The translations under genes and the position numbers were made by a program. 54,191 bases of DNA, taken from an uncultured Pirellula sp. GTDB lineage: Bacteria; Planctomycetota; Planctomycetia; Pirellulales; Pirellulaceae. This document shows positions 16,452 to 25,018 of the stretch, piece after piece (the first letter of the stretch is position 1; every line of letters starts with the position of its first letter). The notes beneath the pieces were generated by a model. The model was not told the DNA's origin. It saw only the letters and a program-made list of their open reading frames with translations, and did no database searches. The stretch spans positions 1-54,191 of the forward strand of contig CAIOHR010000356.1 of the NCBI GenBank assembly GCA_903858115.1, read 5' to 3'.

Positions 16452-18185
16452 TTATTCGCGTTCTGCCTGAATGTTGTTCAACGGGAGATGTCTATAATAG
16501 GTTTCCAAGCAATAGATAGCAAAGCATGTTGAATACAAACGCCCACCACCTCCCTCATGAGGGTCATCTTCTGCGGACCAGCTCCCTTGATTCGGGCCAG
16601 ACTTTTCTTGCAGAGCAGGCAACTCCACCTTCATCTCGTCATTCCATCGCCTCCAAAAATCTCCGCCGATGTGGTGGAGCGTCGTCGTTGCATAGTACCA
16701 GTAGTAAAACGATCTTCGGTTTTGGTCGCGCGTGATGGGATTGTTGCAAAGCATCTCACTACCCTTTTCAATTCGATGATCATTGCCCGGCCAGCCTAGA
16801 TATAGTCTGCAGAGCATTCCTTCGGCGGTCATCGCTGGGGTGCTAGCGGCATAGGACTGATACGCATAGCGATCACCCTCGGGATCGCGATTGTTTCCGC
16901 GAGCTGCACGTTGGACTAGGTCCAGGAATTTGTGCACGTTTTCTAGGACTTCGCTATCGACCAACAGTCCTCCCATGCGTGCACTCATCAGAGCCATCAC
17001 GTACCAACCGGTAACGCTCATATCGCCAGGTTCTTTGGGAGCGTATCGCCAACCGCCATTCTTTCCTTGGGCATCTTGAGCGTAACGGATCGCTTTCATG
17101 GCCACAGGCTCCAAGGTCGCATCCCCGGTCATTCCATAAAGTTCGCATATCGCAATTGTACATTGCGCTTGAGCGTATGTTCGTTGGTTGCCGACGGCAG
17201 CTTGTGCAAAGAAGCCGTCTTCATCTTGCAAGGAAAGGATGTACTTCAGTCCTTTGCTAACGGTGTTCTGATACTCACCAGATTTGTGCGTGCTTCCTGC
17301 ACCGAGGAAGGCGAGCATCGCCATGGCCGACGCTGCAGGTTTGTTCTCGCTCGATGCACCGCCACGATAAGGCCCGACAAGCGACCATGATCCATCGGAA
17401 CGTTGTTGTTTGGCGAGCCATTTCAGTCCCAATGCAACTGTGTCCTCGGTCCCTTGGGTACCGCCGTATGCTTTCAACAACGCTTGTTTCAACGGACCGG
17501 CCCGGCCGGTAAGTCCGCTTCGAATCGGAGCCTCGATCTTCAAATCGTCGGTCGAAAATGTCTGGACTACTGGGACCGCTTCGTCGAGCTTCAAGGTATC
17601 GAGTGTGAGTTGGTCCGACGGTACCTCCATCACTTCCAGGGTGTCTTCGGGTGATTCAAGCTGAGTCGAGATCATATCCTCTTCTCCCAAAGTTTCTGAC
17701 TCGCCGGAGAGAATCCGAATGGTCGTGCCGAGCTTCTGAGAGAGTGGCACGATAGCGAGTAGCAGAATGATCGCCAAATGGACCATCAAGCTCGCCATCC
17801 ACGATGGGGTCTCCCGAATGGCGAATTTTTCCCAAACAAGTCCAAGCCACTTTTTGAAGTCGAACAGCTTTAGACTCTCCCGAGCCTCCGATTCCTGGTC
17901 GGGCGCTGGCGATTTTGGGGCAGGCGGCTGGCTGCTTAGAGCGGGAGATGCCTGGCGCGACGGCGCGGCAAGTGGCGGTGAAGGAGGGGTAGGGGTCATT
18001 GACCGGCTGGGCACATTGGTCACGGCCGGAGGAAACCCCAACGGTGCAGAAGGCGAAATTGCCGGTGCAGAAGGCGAAATTGCCGGTGCAGGCGAAATTG
18101 GCGGTGCAGGCGAAATTGGCGGTGCAGGCGAAATCGGCGGTGCGATGGGTGGAATCAATTTGGAATCCGAGGTTTTTTGCGACAC
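16452..18185 (-). CDS. Membrane-anchored prenyltransferase/squalene-oxidase repeat protein
   Basis: The N-terminal ~110 residues are Pro/Ala/Ser-rich, with a tandem repeat built on ISPAP and ISPSAP. One membrane helix follows (MASLMVHLAIILLLAIVPLS, about 130-149), so the C-terminal half would be outside the cytoplasm. That half is an alpha/alpha barrel of repeats: ALGLKWLAKQQRSDGSWS, GLKYILSLQDEDGFF, AIRYAQDAQGKNGGWRY. Each has the QxxDGSW-like motif of the prenyltransferase/squalene cyclase fold. The DxDD motif of true cyclases is not seen, so it is probably a binding or scaffold version. Such fusions are common in planctomycetes, with no defined role. It heads the run with the two small genes downstream. 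Confidence 0.85.
   Translation of the reverse strand: MSQKTSDSKLIPPIAPPISPAPPISPAPPISPAPAISPSAPAISPSAPLGFPPAVTNVPSRSMTPTPPSPPLAAPSRQASPALSSQPPAPKSPAPDQESEARESLKLFDFKKWLGLVWEKFAIRETPSWMASLMVHLAIILLLAIVPLSQKLGTTIRILSGESETLGEEDMISTQLESPEDTLEVMEVPSDQLTLDTLKLDEAVPVVQTFSTDDLKIEAPIRSGLTGRAGPLKQALLKAYGGTQGTEDTVALGLKWLAKQQRSDGSWSLVGPYRGGASSENKPAASAMAMLAFLGAGSTHKSGEYQNTVSKGLKYILSLQDEDGFFAQAAVGNQRTYAQAQCTIAICELYGMTGDATLEPVAMKAIRYAQDAQGKNGGWRYAPKEPGDMSVTGWYVMALMSARMGGLLVDSEVLENVHKFLDLVQRAARGNNRDPEGDRYAYQSYAASTPAMTAEGMLCRLYLGWPGNDHRIEKGSEMLCNNPITRDQNRRSFYYWYYATTTLHHIGGDFWRRWNDEMKVELPALQEKSGPNQGSWSAEDDPHEGGGGRLYSTCFAIYCLETYYRHLPLNNIQAERE
18043..18138. repeat. Tandem minisatellite inside the Pro-rich coding region
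   Basis: Two identical 21-bp units (18043-18063 and 18064-18084) are followed by three 18-bp units (18085-18102, 18103-18120, 18121-18138), the last with one change. All units keep the frame of the gene and encode the ISPSAPA and ISPAPP peptides. Copy number could vary between strains without breaking the protein. Confidence 0.9.
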
Positions 18186-18379
18186 TTTGGAACCTCAGAG
18201 GATCGACGGACCCCAAAATCGAAGAAAAATCTGACAATGACAAGCGGTTTGAGCGGTGCTCGCCCGATTATAGCACTTTTGGAACGTAGGGAAAATGTTG
18301 TCTTTGCAAGGGGTTTTTGTTCCACCGCAAGGATGCGCTCCAGAATCCAAAAGCAATGTTTTTCGCTGCTCTTTTTGCC

Positions 18380-18408
18380 TTGTCGGGGAATGGGAGCAGC
18401 GTTACAAT
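18380..18408 (+). promoter_or_regulatory. Putative sigma-70-type promoter of the small basic protein
   Basis: TTGTCG at 18380-18385 and TACAAT at 18403-18408 are separated by 17 bases. They match the -35 and -10 consensus at four and five of six positions. This would give a leader of roughly 70 bases with AGGAG at 18469-18473 before the ATG at 18484. Assigned by eye. Confidence 0.4.
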
Positions 18409-18483
18409 CCTCACCCTTACGAATTAAACATAAAGTCGGGTTCTGGAGAACCATGACTAACTGTCCTCAGGAGTTGAATTTCC

Positions 18484-18708
18484 ATGACCCTCGATAAGAG
18501 CTTGAAAGTCCGCGCAGGATCGATCAAGTCCCGAAATGTGCTCACTCGTGCTGAGCGAATCAAGAGACTTCAAGACCTCGATAAGTGGACAGAGGACAGC
18601 ATCGTTGTCGGTATGGCTAAAGTCCGCGTTCCTAAGATTTCCTTGAAGAAGAAGAAGAAGGTCAAGAAGGAAGACGAAGCCGACGACAAGAAGAAGAAAA
18701 AGAAGTAG
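18484..18708 (+). CDS. Small basic protein (Planctomycetes/Verrucomicrobia/Chlamydiae type)
   Basis: The 74-aa product opens MTLDKSLKVRAGSIKSRNVL and TRAERIKRLQDLDKW, then VVGMAKVRVPK, and ends in a long Lys/Glu/Asp tail. This is the pattern of the short basic protein family found across the PVC bacteria (TIGR04137-like). It is suspected to be ribosome- or RNA-associated, but its function is not established. A good Shine-Dalgarno (AGGAG, spacing 10), a plausible promoter and a strong rho-independent terminator directly behind mark it as an independent, probably well expressed monocistronic unit. Confidence 0.88.
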   Translation: MTLDKSLKVRAGSIKSRNVLTRAERIKRLQDLDKWTEDSIVVGMAKVRVPKISLKKKKKVKKEDEADDKKKKKK

Positions 18709-18741
18709 TCTTTTACGACTGGCAAATCTTCAAAAAAACAG

Positions 18742-18769
18742 AGGCGAGCAATACTGCTCGCCTTTTTTT
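18742..18769 (+). terminator. Rho-independent terminator after the small basic protein
   Basis: A perfect nine-base stem, AGGCGAGCA and TGCTCGCCT, encloses the loop ATAC, followed by a T-run to 18769. It lies 33 bases after the stop codon. This is the clearest terminator in the window. Confidence 0.92.
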
Positions 18770-18808
18770 ATTGCATGTTTTTGTTTTGAATTATTTTTTG
18801 TGTTGTCC

Positions 18809-20614
18809 CTAATCAAAAATGCCATGCAGAAACCAGCCTTTTTTCCGATGGTCGAGGAAACACCAAAGCCAGACACCATTTTCTAACTCGATGCGATAGT
18901 AGTCTCTCTGCTGCGTGGTACCTTCCCACCAACCACTCTCTAGCCGCTCCGGGCCTGTACAGCGAAGAACGTTGCTATTGGCACGTGGGTATCGCACGAT
19001 GGCAGGCAAACCTGTGTTCGAAAATTCTGTAACGTTCAAAGCGATGGGTGGAGATAACAATCGAGTCGGCCGACGCCATACGTCTTCTTTCTTCGGACCA
19101 ATCGCTCGTTCCTCGGATTGGTAGTCTCGCTTTGGTGCACGGCCTAGTTTTCTTTTGATCTCTTGTTGCTGTCCATCTTTGCGCCAGCCTGTCAGTGGTC
19201 GCCACGAGTATGTCAGCTCCGGAAGGGGATTGTTCAAGATCGTTGGAGCGACCACATTCTCGCGTCCGAGTCGGACACTTAAATTGTCGATCAGTTTCGC
19301 GATCGAGTCACGATGCTTCAACGATTCTACTTCGAACAGGCTGTTCTGTTGCCAAACCACAGGAGCCGACATTGTGATTTGCGTCGCCAGACCTTTGGCC
19401 CAATAGTCACCGCCAATCTTGCACGCTTGAGATTCTAGCTGGGTTCTCAAAAGGCATTCGAGATGTTCAGGATCATTCGATGGAATAAAAAGCCCGACTT
19501 GCAGAACACTGGCCAGCTGTTGGCGCGAGGACGGATCTAGGGACGCATCCGCTGTTGGAAGCGAGGAAACATCGAGTGCGTTCTTCTCGAGACTTACGCG
19601 GCAAACGACTCGGAGCGCTCCGTGCCCTAAAGAATCGAGCCGTGAACACAACAGTCGAAGCTGTATCTGCAATCGCGATAGAACATCTTCGCGGTTGGGT
19701 GTCGCATATTCGAAGGACGCGTTCACATTCAATTCAGGTGTCGAGCAAATCGTTTGGAACGGTTCTTCTTCACGTCCAAAGAATTGATCCAGTCGTCTTA
19801 ATAGACTATCACCAAATCGAGAAGGCAATGAATTTCGCGGCAGTTCGGATAGTTGTGCTAAGTTTCGAATGCCAAGTCGATGCAGTTTGGCGGTCGTGGC
19901 CAAATCGATTCGCAAGGCCTCGATCGGAAGGAACAAAAGCGAACGGTGGTGTTGCTCCATCGCTTCATCGTTGATCGCCACAAATGGTTGCTCTTCAGAA
20001 TCATCGCATTGCCCTAGCTCCATCTGTAGAAGTTTTTGGGCTAATTTCGCTCGAAAGGAATAGTTGGCCATAGCCCACGCTTGGCCGATTTGGTTTGCGA
20101 TCGCGACAGTGACTATCAAATCTCGTTGACGAAACCAATGTATCACTTCCGCAGCGAGTCGATTTTCGCCATCAAAGAGTGGCGAGACTCCAGTAACATC
20201 CATGTAGATGGATTGAGGTTCGTGCAGAGATCGCCCAGCCCAAATCTGCGTATCGAGCGATTCAAGTCCGACGATTGGACTGAAGCATTGCGCAGATTCG
20301 GCCAGTTGTACGAGCGCTTCGATGTCACTTTGTGGATCATGTTCTACAACGGTTGCCGAGGGACAGAGCAAGCCGCATTGGCTAAGTGGCATTTGAGGTA
20401 GTATGCCCGCTTGGCGCGCCATCTGATTCGCGGTGGCTATGATGTTTCCTCGCCGAGGATCACGGCGATACAACAAGATCGGCCCAACTGGCTCTTTCTT
20501 CTGGTCGGAATCTTTTGCGATATCCGTAGGCTGAGGATCAGCCTGCCGCTTCGCGACGAATGCGCGTTGGCTTGGCCAGTTCGGCAGCCAAATGCACATG
20601 ACTCGTTTTTCCAT
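18809..20614 (-). CDS. imuB: ImuB, Y-family polymerase-like mutagenesis protein
   Basis: Accessory protein of SOS-type translesion synthesis, normally linking ImuA, the beta clamp and DnaE2. The start region MCIWLPNWPSQRAF is the ImuB hallmark. It replaces the Asp-rich metal site of active Y-family polymerases, so catalytic activity is not expected. SIYMDVTGVSPLFDGE, the little-finger region and the C-terminal GPERLESGWWEGTTQQRDYY all match the family. The length of 601 aa is somewhat above the usual ~500. It overlaps imuA by 77 bases in another frame if started at 20614; the Met at 20599 (MCIWL) is an alternative that shortens the overlap to 62. No dnaE2 follows: the next feature is the oppositely oriented small basic gene. 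Confidence 0.9.
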   Translation of the reverse strand: MEKRVMCIWLPNWPSQRAFVAKRQADPQPTDIAKDSDQKKEPVGPILLYRRDPRRGNIIATANQMARQAGILPQMPLSQCGLLCPSATVVEHDPQSDIEALVQLAESAQCFSPIVGLESLDTQIWAGRSLHEPQSIYMDVTGVSPLFDGENRLAAEVIHWFRQRDLIVTVAIANQIGQAWAMANYSFRAKLAQKLLQMELGQCDDSEEQPFVAINDEAMEQHHRSLLFLPIEALRIDLATTAKLHRLGIRNLAQLSELPRNSLPSRFGDSLLRRLDQFFGREEEPFQTICSTPELNVNASFEYATPNREDVLSRLQIQLRLLCSRLDSLGHGALRVVCRVSLEKNALDVSSLPTADASLDPSSRQQLASVLQVGLFIPSNDPEHLECLLRTQLESQACKIGGDYWAKGLATQITMSAPVVWQQNSLFEVESLKHRDSIAKLIDNLSVRLGRENVVAPTILNNPLPELTYSWRPLTGWRKDGQQQEIKRKLGRAPKRDYQSEERAIGPKKEDVWRRPTRLLSPPIALNVTEFSNTGLPAIVRYPRANSNVLRCTGPERLESGWWEGTTQQRDYYRIELENGVWLWCFLDHRKKGWFLHGIFD

Positions 20615-21347
20615 ATGGAACCTCCATGGAGGGCATGTCGATCCACTCGCCCGATGCGTTCATGCCGACTCGCACGCGCGCACCCGATCGTCCACCGTGG
20701 CAACGTCGCAATATCATTTCAAACCATCGAGTGGAATACGCATCCATTTCCGAAAGCTGGCTTGAGGAACGATTGTACGAGTAGGGTGCAAACGACCATT
20801 GCACGTCAGCCCAACTCGGTTCGCTCTTGGCGATCGTCGCATCGCGAAGCAGTATGCCCAAACCGCCACCCGCTTCGGCGGCCAATTGAAAACGGCGAGC
20901 AGTCCGGTCATTGAGGCGATCGATCGATGCGATCACACATCCCACCGCGCTGCTTCGCAACGATTGATCGATGGACCAGACGATGTCTTCATACGTTTTC
21001 GGACGCAAGCCAATGATCCGGTCAACCGGCAGACCAAGACGCTCTAGAGACGGTGGGTAATACTGGGTTGGCGTGTCGATCAGAACGAGATACTTACCAG
21101 CCTCGCAAGCGTGTCGAGCCGTACTCAACGCCATGGTGGTGCTGCCTAGCGGTTGGCCGCCGTTGGCCAGGAGCTCGACCAAACTGCCGCTCGCGTACCC
21201 GCCATCTGGCAACACACGATCGATGGCAGGGCAACCGCTGGAGATGGTGATTCCGCGAGGCCTTGTCCGTGTCTCCATATCGCGAATTTGCAGCCCTAAA
21301 GACTGAACGATTTGCGATGGTTTGGGGAAATCAAGCGTTTGGGACAT
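20538..21347 (-). CDS. imuA: ImuA, RecA-like partner of ImuB
   Basis: RecA/SulA-like protein of the mutagenesis cassette. The start at 21347 (MSQTLDFPKPSQIV) is preferred over a Met ten codons upstream. ISSGCPAIDRVLPDGGYASGSLVELLANGG is the typical opening of the family, containing the degenerate P-loop region, and LVLIDTPTQYYPPSLERLGL and GCVIASIDRLNDRTARRFQLAAE follow. The product has 269 aa. A classical GxxxxGK[ST] Walker A is not present, as usual for ImuA. It is first in the pair with imuB, and they are probably under LexA control in many bacteria. I could not identify a LexA box upstream with confidence. Confidence 0.87.
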   Translation of the reverse strand: MSQTLDFPKPSQIVQSLGLQIRDMETRTRPRGITISSGCPAIDRVLPDGGYASGSLVELLANGGQPLGSTTMALSTARHACEAGKYLVLIDTPTQYYPPSLERLGLPVDRIIGLRPKTYEDIVWSIDQSLRSSAVGCVIASIDRLNDRTARRFQLAAEAGGGLGILLRDATIAKSEPSWADVQWSFAPYSYNRSSSQLSEMDAYSTRWFEMILRRCHGGRSGARVRVGMNASGEWIDMPSMEVPYGKTSHVHLAAELAKPTRIRREAAG

Positions 21348-21909
21348 AGAAACCGCCGAGGTAAAATAGAGCTGCAATCCTGAAGGCTCTATCGGCTAAT
21401 GCTAGCATTCCATCGCCTAAAGGTCCAAAGGATTCTGATTAGAAGACCTGCCGGGACTAGGTTGGTCACACCAGACGCGGTCTCTCAAGAAAAAGAGTCG
21501 AGCGGCGGAAAGCCCAGAAATCGAGAAATGCCTCAATAATTGCGGTGGCGCGCCACAACCGAGGCCCAGCGGCACAGTATGTAACGCCTTGCGCAGTGCG
21601 GTTGCCCCACTTTTCAAACAGATGACCATCGAGACACAATCAACAAAAGTTGCAGGCACGCTCCGTCGTGCCGTCCGCTCATTGACATTTGCTGGGACTT
21701 TAGGTGGACGGACATGGAATATGCCTATCACTTTGACTTGCCCACTACTTCGACTTTTGTCGGCCCTGCCCATCGAAACAATAGACAGTCACTCCCGCGA
21801 TTTCTTCGGTACTAGATTTGCGTACTAGATTTGCATAGTTACTACTTCTCAGCAAAAGACAGACGATTTCCGTGTGTCTTCCGTCGCATCCAAGAATCGG
21901 AGTATTTTC
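21348..21909. other. Gene-poor region between imuA and the cytochrome gene
   Basis: These 562 bases lie between divergent genes. They contain a tandem duplication of TACTAGATTTGC at 21810-21821 and 21823-21834, near the cytochrome start. A 118-codon minus-strand frame at 21417-21773 has unusual composition and no recognisable motif, and is not accepted. Promoters for imuA and the cytochrome gene must lie here but were not resolved. Confidence 0.45.
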
Positions 21910-22317
21910 ATGCATCGCTATACCGTCGGGATAGGGGTAGGTTTCCTAGCCATCGTTTGTTTGTGGGTTGGATGGGGGACGACACAAGAAAAGAAGAGAG
22001 TTGGGCAAGATCGGCTCGATGGCTTCATGCAGTTGAAACTGGATCATGCCAAAGGAATTCTCGAAGGGCTTTCGAACGAAGACTTCAACGCAATTTCCCA
22101 AAACGCACAAGGCTTAGCAACATTGAGTTTGGAGAGCAGTTGGGATGCCTATACGACGCCAGAGTATTTGGCGTTGAGCACGGACTTCCGAAGAGCCGTT
22201 CGAATGATGACAGAAGCCGCCAACGAAAAGAATTTGGACCGGGCCGCTTTAGCGTACGTGAATACTACGGTCCAATGCATCGAGTGCCACCGTTACATGC
22301 GACATTCAAAAAGATAG
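21910..22317 (+). CDS. Exported monohaem cytochrome c-like protein
   Basis: The start at 21910 gives MHRYTVGIGVGFLAIVCLWVG, a signal or anchor sequence. Longer frames begin with a meaningless polar stretch. The mature part is helical, and the protein ends with TVQCIECHRYMRHSKR, where CIECH is a C-x-x-C-H haem-attachment site only eight residues from the C-terminus. That layout matches the four-helix cytochrome c-prime class rather than class I. The length of 135 aa fits. It probably carries electrons or binds a gas in the periplasm. It stands alone, converging on the large membrane protein at 22426. Confidence 0.78.
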   Translation: MHRYTVGIGVGFLAIVCLWVGWGTTQEKKRVGQDRLDGFMQLKLDHAKGILEGLSNEDFNAISQNAQGLATLSLESSWDAYTTPEYLALSTDFRRAVRMMTEAANEKNLDRAALAYVNTTVQCIECHRYMRHSKR

Positions 22318-22425
22318 TCATGCTTCGTCTCTGCACCCTTACACTATCCCGTTTCAACGCAAAATGGAAAGTGGAAGGATTTCATGATTGGGCCAATTTC
22401 ATCGTTGGCTCCCCTTTGGCCAATG

Positions 22426-24996
22426 CTACTTTTGTAGAATTTTTTTGCGGCCCGATTGCGTGAGTCGATTCCTAGCAAACCACCAGATTACCCCTACTCC
22501 GGCTAGACCAATCCACCATGGGAGGTTCGAAGAAAGGACAGTCGTATTTTTTACTGAACTAATCTCTGTGCTGAGCTGTAAATTATGCGAAACAACGAGT
22601 GGAGTAATCTGCCGGTGTTGGCTACCTAGAGCCTGAGTCATCTCTTGCGTCTTGTAGCTCCAGAATCGATAGAACCATCCACTATATTGAACACGCATCC
22701 TGGGGTATTGAACCTGCAATTCATCGCTCCCCACGGATGAGGCCCCTTTCGTCAATTCACTATCCTGCAACCAATCGGGCAAATCGCGAGTCAATATCGT
22801 GATGGGATACTCTCCATTGTAAATGATGGGCTCGTTTTCCGTTGGCATTTCGAGCGTGACGTTGCCGATGTCTGCCATGCAGTCTAGTTCATAGTAGTGA
22901 TCACTACCCAACCAGCTCTGGACCTGTACTTTCTCAACCGGTATCTTGGTAGCTCGAACCACACGAGCTTTGCCAGTGATCCACTCCATGGATGGTTTCG
23001 ATCGCCCCTTTGCTCCTTTCGCCAACGAATTCTCTAGCAACTTCGTCAACGATGCCGTCACTTGCGGCACGGACGATTTCGTATCTTGACCGCTCGCTGA
23101 AACCAAGCGTATCAAAGAAAAGAGTGGTTCTAGTTCGTTTGATGTTAATGGACGAATCGGCGACTGTAGGTTCTCCAGCTCATCGCGAAAGGAAAGATCC
23201 CAACCCAATGTGAGCAAGTACCGTAAGTGCTCCGGCAACACCGGCTTCCATTCGTTTCTTGCAATGTCGCCAATTCGGTCTGGCCGAATCTTCCATCGGA
23301 CATCATCGACCACAATTGCCTTGCGTGTCTTTCCATCCGCATTCTCCTCGAACGCGAATCCTGAAACGACAAATGGTTGCAGGAATGTATCTCGTTTGTT
23401 TTGGTTCATCCAATCTTTGGGAAGCCGATTGCAATAAATCACGGTCGCGTCTTCCTCGCCTGCTACAGTTACGCGAAAGAATTGCGACTGTTCCGCACGT
23501 CGCATGGCTTGGACCGCCGGGGAGCGATTCGTTTTGAGAAGTTCCAGAACATCGATCCGTTCTACACGCGTCGCGAGCCCTTCGAATGCCCCCAACTTGA
23601 TATTGGCGGCCACTGGCCAAGCATAGTCTGATTCGCAAAGCTGTTGAATCTCTGGAGCAAGCTTCTGCGCCGCTAGCAACAATTGCACCGCGACTTCGGA
23701 CACGGATTCTGCAGTAGACGCCCAGTCGTTAGAAGCAAACTCCCCCACCGATTGGTTTACCGTTTTCATGACGAGCGAGAACGGAGCATTGAAGTCGCGT
23801 GGTGGCTGCCATAGTTGGGGACTTGGCAAACCTCGCAACCATCGAGCGAATCGTTGGCTATACTTTGTGGTGATCTCGTTCGGATCTTGCAGTGCCGCTG
23901 CGAAAAGAACTGGCGCCGTCTCAGGACCGCGCTGCGACGAATAGGCGACTTTCTTCGTGAAGAACCCAACCACCTCCACGGTACGGTCGAGCTTTGCGAA
24001 GCTTGCCTTCTCCAAGATTTCCGCAGGAACATATACGGTCACCGGTTGGCTATTCGCTTCGTCAGGCTTCAACCACAACACACGATAATCGACTGCAGGC
24101 CATCCTTTACTTTCGATGTGTCCGTTTCGTTCATCGACCAATGCGATCGTTCCTCGAAATCGAATCGGTACACCTCGCACCGCATTATTCGAAGAGGAAA
24201 CCAATTGCAGCACTTCCACGCGAGGAATTTCAAAAGTGTTTAGGATTCCTCTCTCTAGCTCCGTTCGCAACTGCAATACTCTTTGCCATGTTCGCAGACT
24301 GATCAGATGCTCGGATTCTCGCCACGTTTGATTGTCTTGCATTTGAAGGATGAGCCGACGGTCCAATGCGAGTCGAAATGCTCGCCCCCATGCATCGTCA
24401 GGTAGTTCCTTGAGCGATGACGATGAGCCTTGAAGCTTATCTTCGATCGCGCGAATCGTTTCAAGTTCGCTGCCGGCACCATCGTTCGCGGCGTTACCTA
24501 ACGCCTCTTCCCAACGTCCAAGTTGCTCCAGCGAATTCGCAAGCCACTCATCGATGGCAGCAGAGGATGCCAATTCAACTTGCGAATACTGTTGTTCAAT
24601 TAAGGCCGCCATTTCTTTGGAACTCGCACTAGCAATCAAGAACTCTATGACTTGTTGCATCTGCGACTGCGAACTCTGAGTCGATCGCAATTGCAACTGC
24701 TCAAACGACCAATCGTTCGATGCCGTACTAGATTCGTCGTTCGAGCCAGACTCGGGTATCGTCTCGGTTCCAGCCTCTGTCCTTCGCTCGCCGTTCGGTT
24801 CAAACAACCCGATTGCCTTCCCGACCTTTTCCACTTGTCTGGTGTCGCTCACCTTTTGAATCAGGATAAGAATCAAAGCGAGCAGCACGAATAGCGAAAT
24901 CAGTTTGCGAGTGCCGCTGCTTTTTTCCATCGATTTCGCTCTAGACTGGGATTGTCCATCCAATCCATACCAGCGATTTTGACGTTTGGTTGGCAT
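22426..24996 (-). CDS. Large double-anchored membrane protein of unknown function
   Basis: Not recognised. After a basic N-terminus, helix LISLFVLLALILILIQKVSD (about 33-52) leads into some 750 residues of soluble, mixed alpha/beta sequence, and a second helix (WWIGLAGVGVIWWFA) lies close to the C-terminus before a basic tail RNRLTQSGRKK. The positive charges at both ends suggest that both termini are cytoplasmic and the bulk is periplasmic. An early segment is Gln/Ser-rich and helical (SSQSQMQQVIEFLIASASS); later parts are strand-rich (VLQLVSSSNNAVRGVPIRF). The gene starts 22 bases after the stop of the kinase-TAXI gene, so the two are very likely cotranscribed. The ATG at 24996 and a Met 21 codons later are both possible starts. 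Confidence 0.75.
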   Translation of the reverse strand: MPTKRQNRWYGLDGQSQSRAKSMEKSSGTRKLISLFVLLALILILIQKVSDTRQVEKVGKAIGLFEPNGERRTEAGTETIPESGSNDESSTASNDWSFEQLQLRSTQSSQSQMQQVIEFLIASASSKEMAALIEQQYSQVELASSAAIDEWLANSLEQLGRWEEALGNAANDGAGSELETIRAIEDKLQGSSSSLKELPDDAWGRAFRLALDRRLILQMQDNQTWRESEHLISLRTWQRVLQLRTELERGILNTFEIPRVEVLQLVSSSNNAVRGVPIRFRGTIALVDERNGHIESKGWPAVDYRVLWLKPDEANSQPVTVYVPAEILEKASFAKLDRTVEVVGFFTKKVAYSSQRGPETAPVLFAAALQDPNEITTKYSQRFARWLRGLPSPQLWQPPRDFNAPFSLVMKTVNQSVGEFASNDWASTAESVSEVAVQLLLAAQKLAPEIQQLCESDYAWPVAANIKLGAFEGLATRVERIDVLELLKTNRSPAVQAMRRAEQSQFFRVTVAGEEDATVIYCNRLPKDWMNQNKRDTFLQPFVVSGFAFEENADGKTRKAIVVDDVRWKIRPDRIGDIARNEWKPVLPEHLRYLLTLGWDLSFRDELENLQSPIRPLTSNELEPLFSLIRLVSASGQDTKSSVPQVTASLTKLLENSLAKGAKGRSKPSMEWITGKARVVRATKIPVEKVQVQSWLGSDHYYELDCMADIGNVTLEMPTENEPIIYNGEYPITILTRDLPDWLQDSELTKGASSVGSDELQVQYPRMRVQYSGWFYRFWSYKTQEMTQALGSQHRQITPLVVSHNLQLSTEISSVKNTTVLSSNLPWWIGLAGVGVIWWFARNRLTQSGRKKILQK

Positions 24997-25018
24997 CGTG
25001 TACGTTCCTAAACGTTCG

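Noticed and set aside
18043..18138. CRISPR array
   Set aside because: Units are directly adjacent without spacers and encode an in-frame peptide repeat.
18177..18497. 106-codon plus-strand open frame upstream of the small basic protein
   Set aside because: It overlaps the start of the prenyltransferase-repeat gene and the promoter and leader of the small basic gene, and shows no protein-like pattern.
21417..21773. 118-codon minus-strand open frame between imuA and the cytochrome gene
   Set aside because: Irregular composition, no recognisable motif and no ribosome-binding site.
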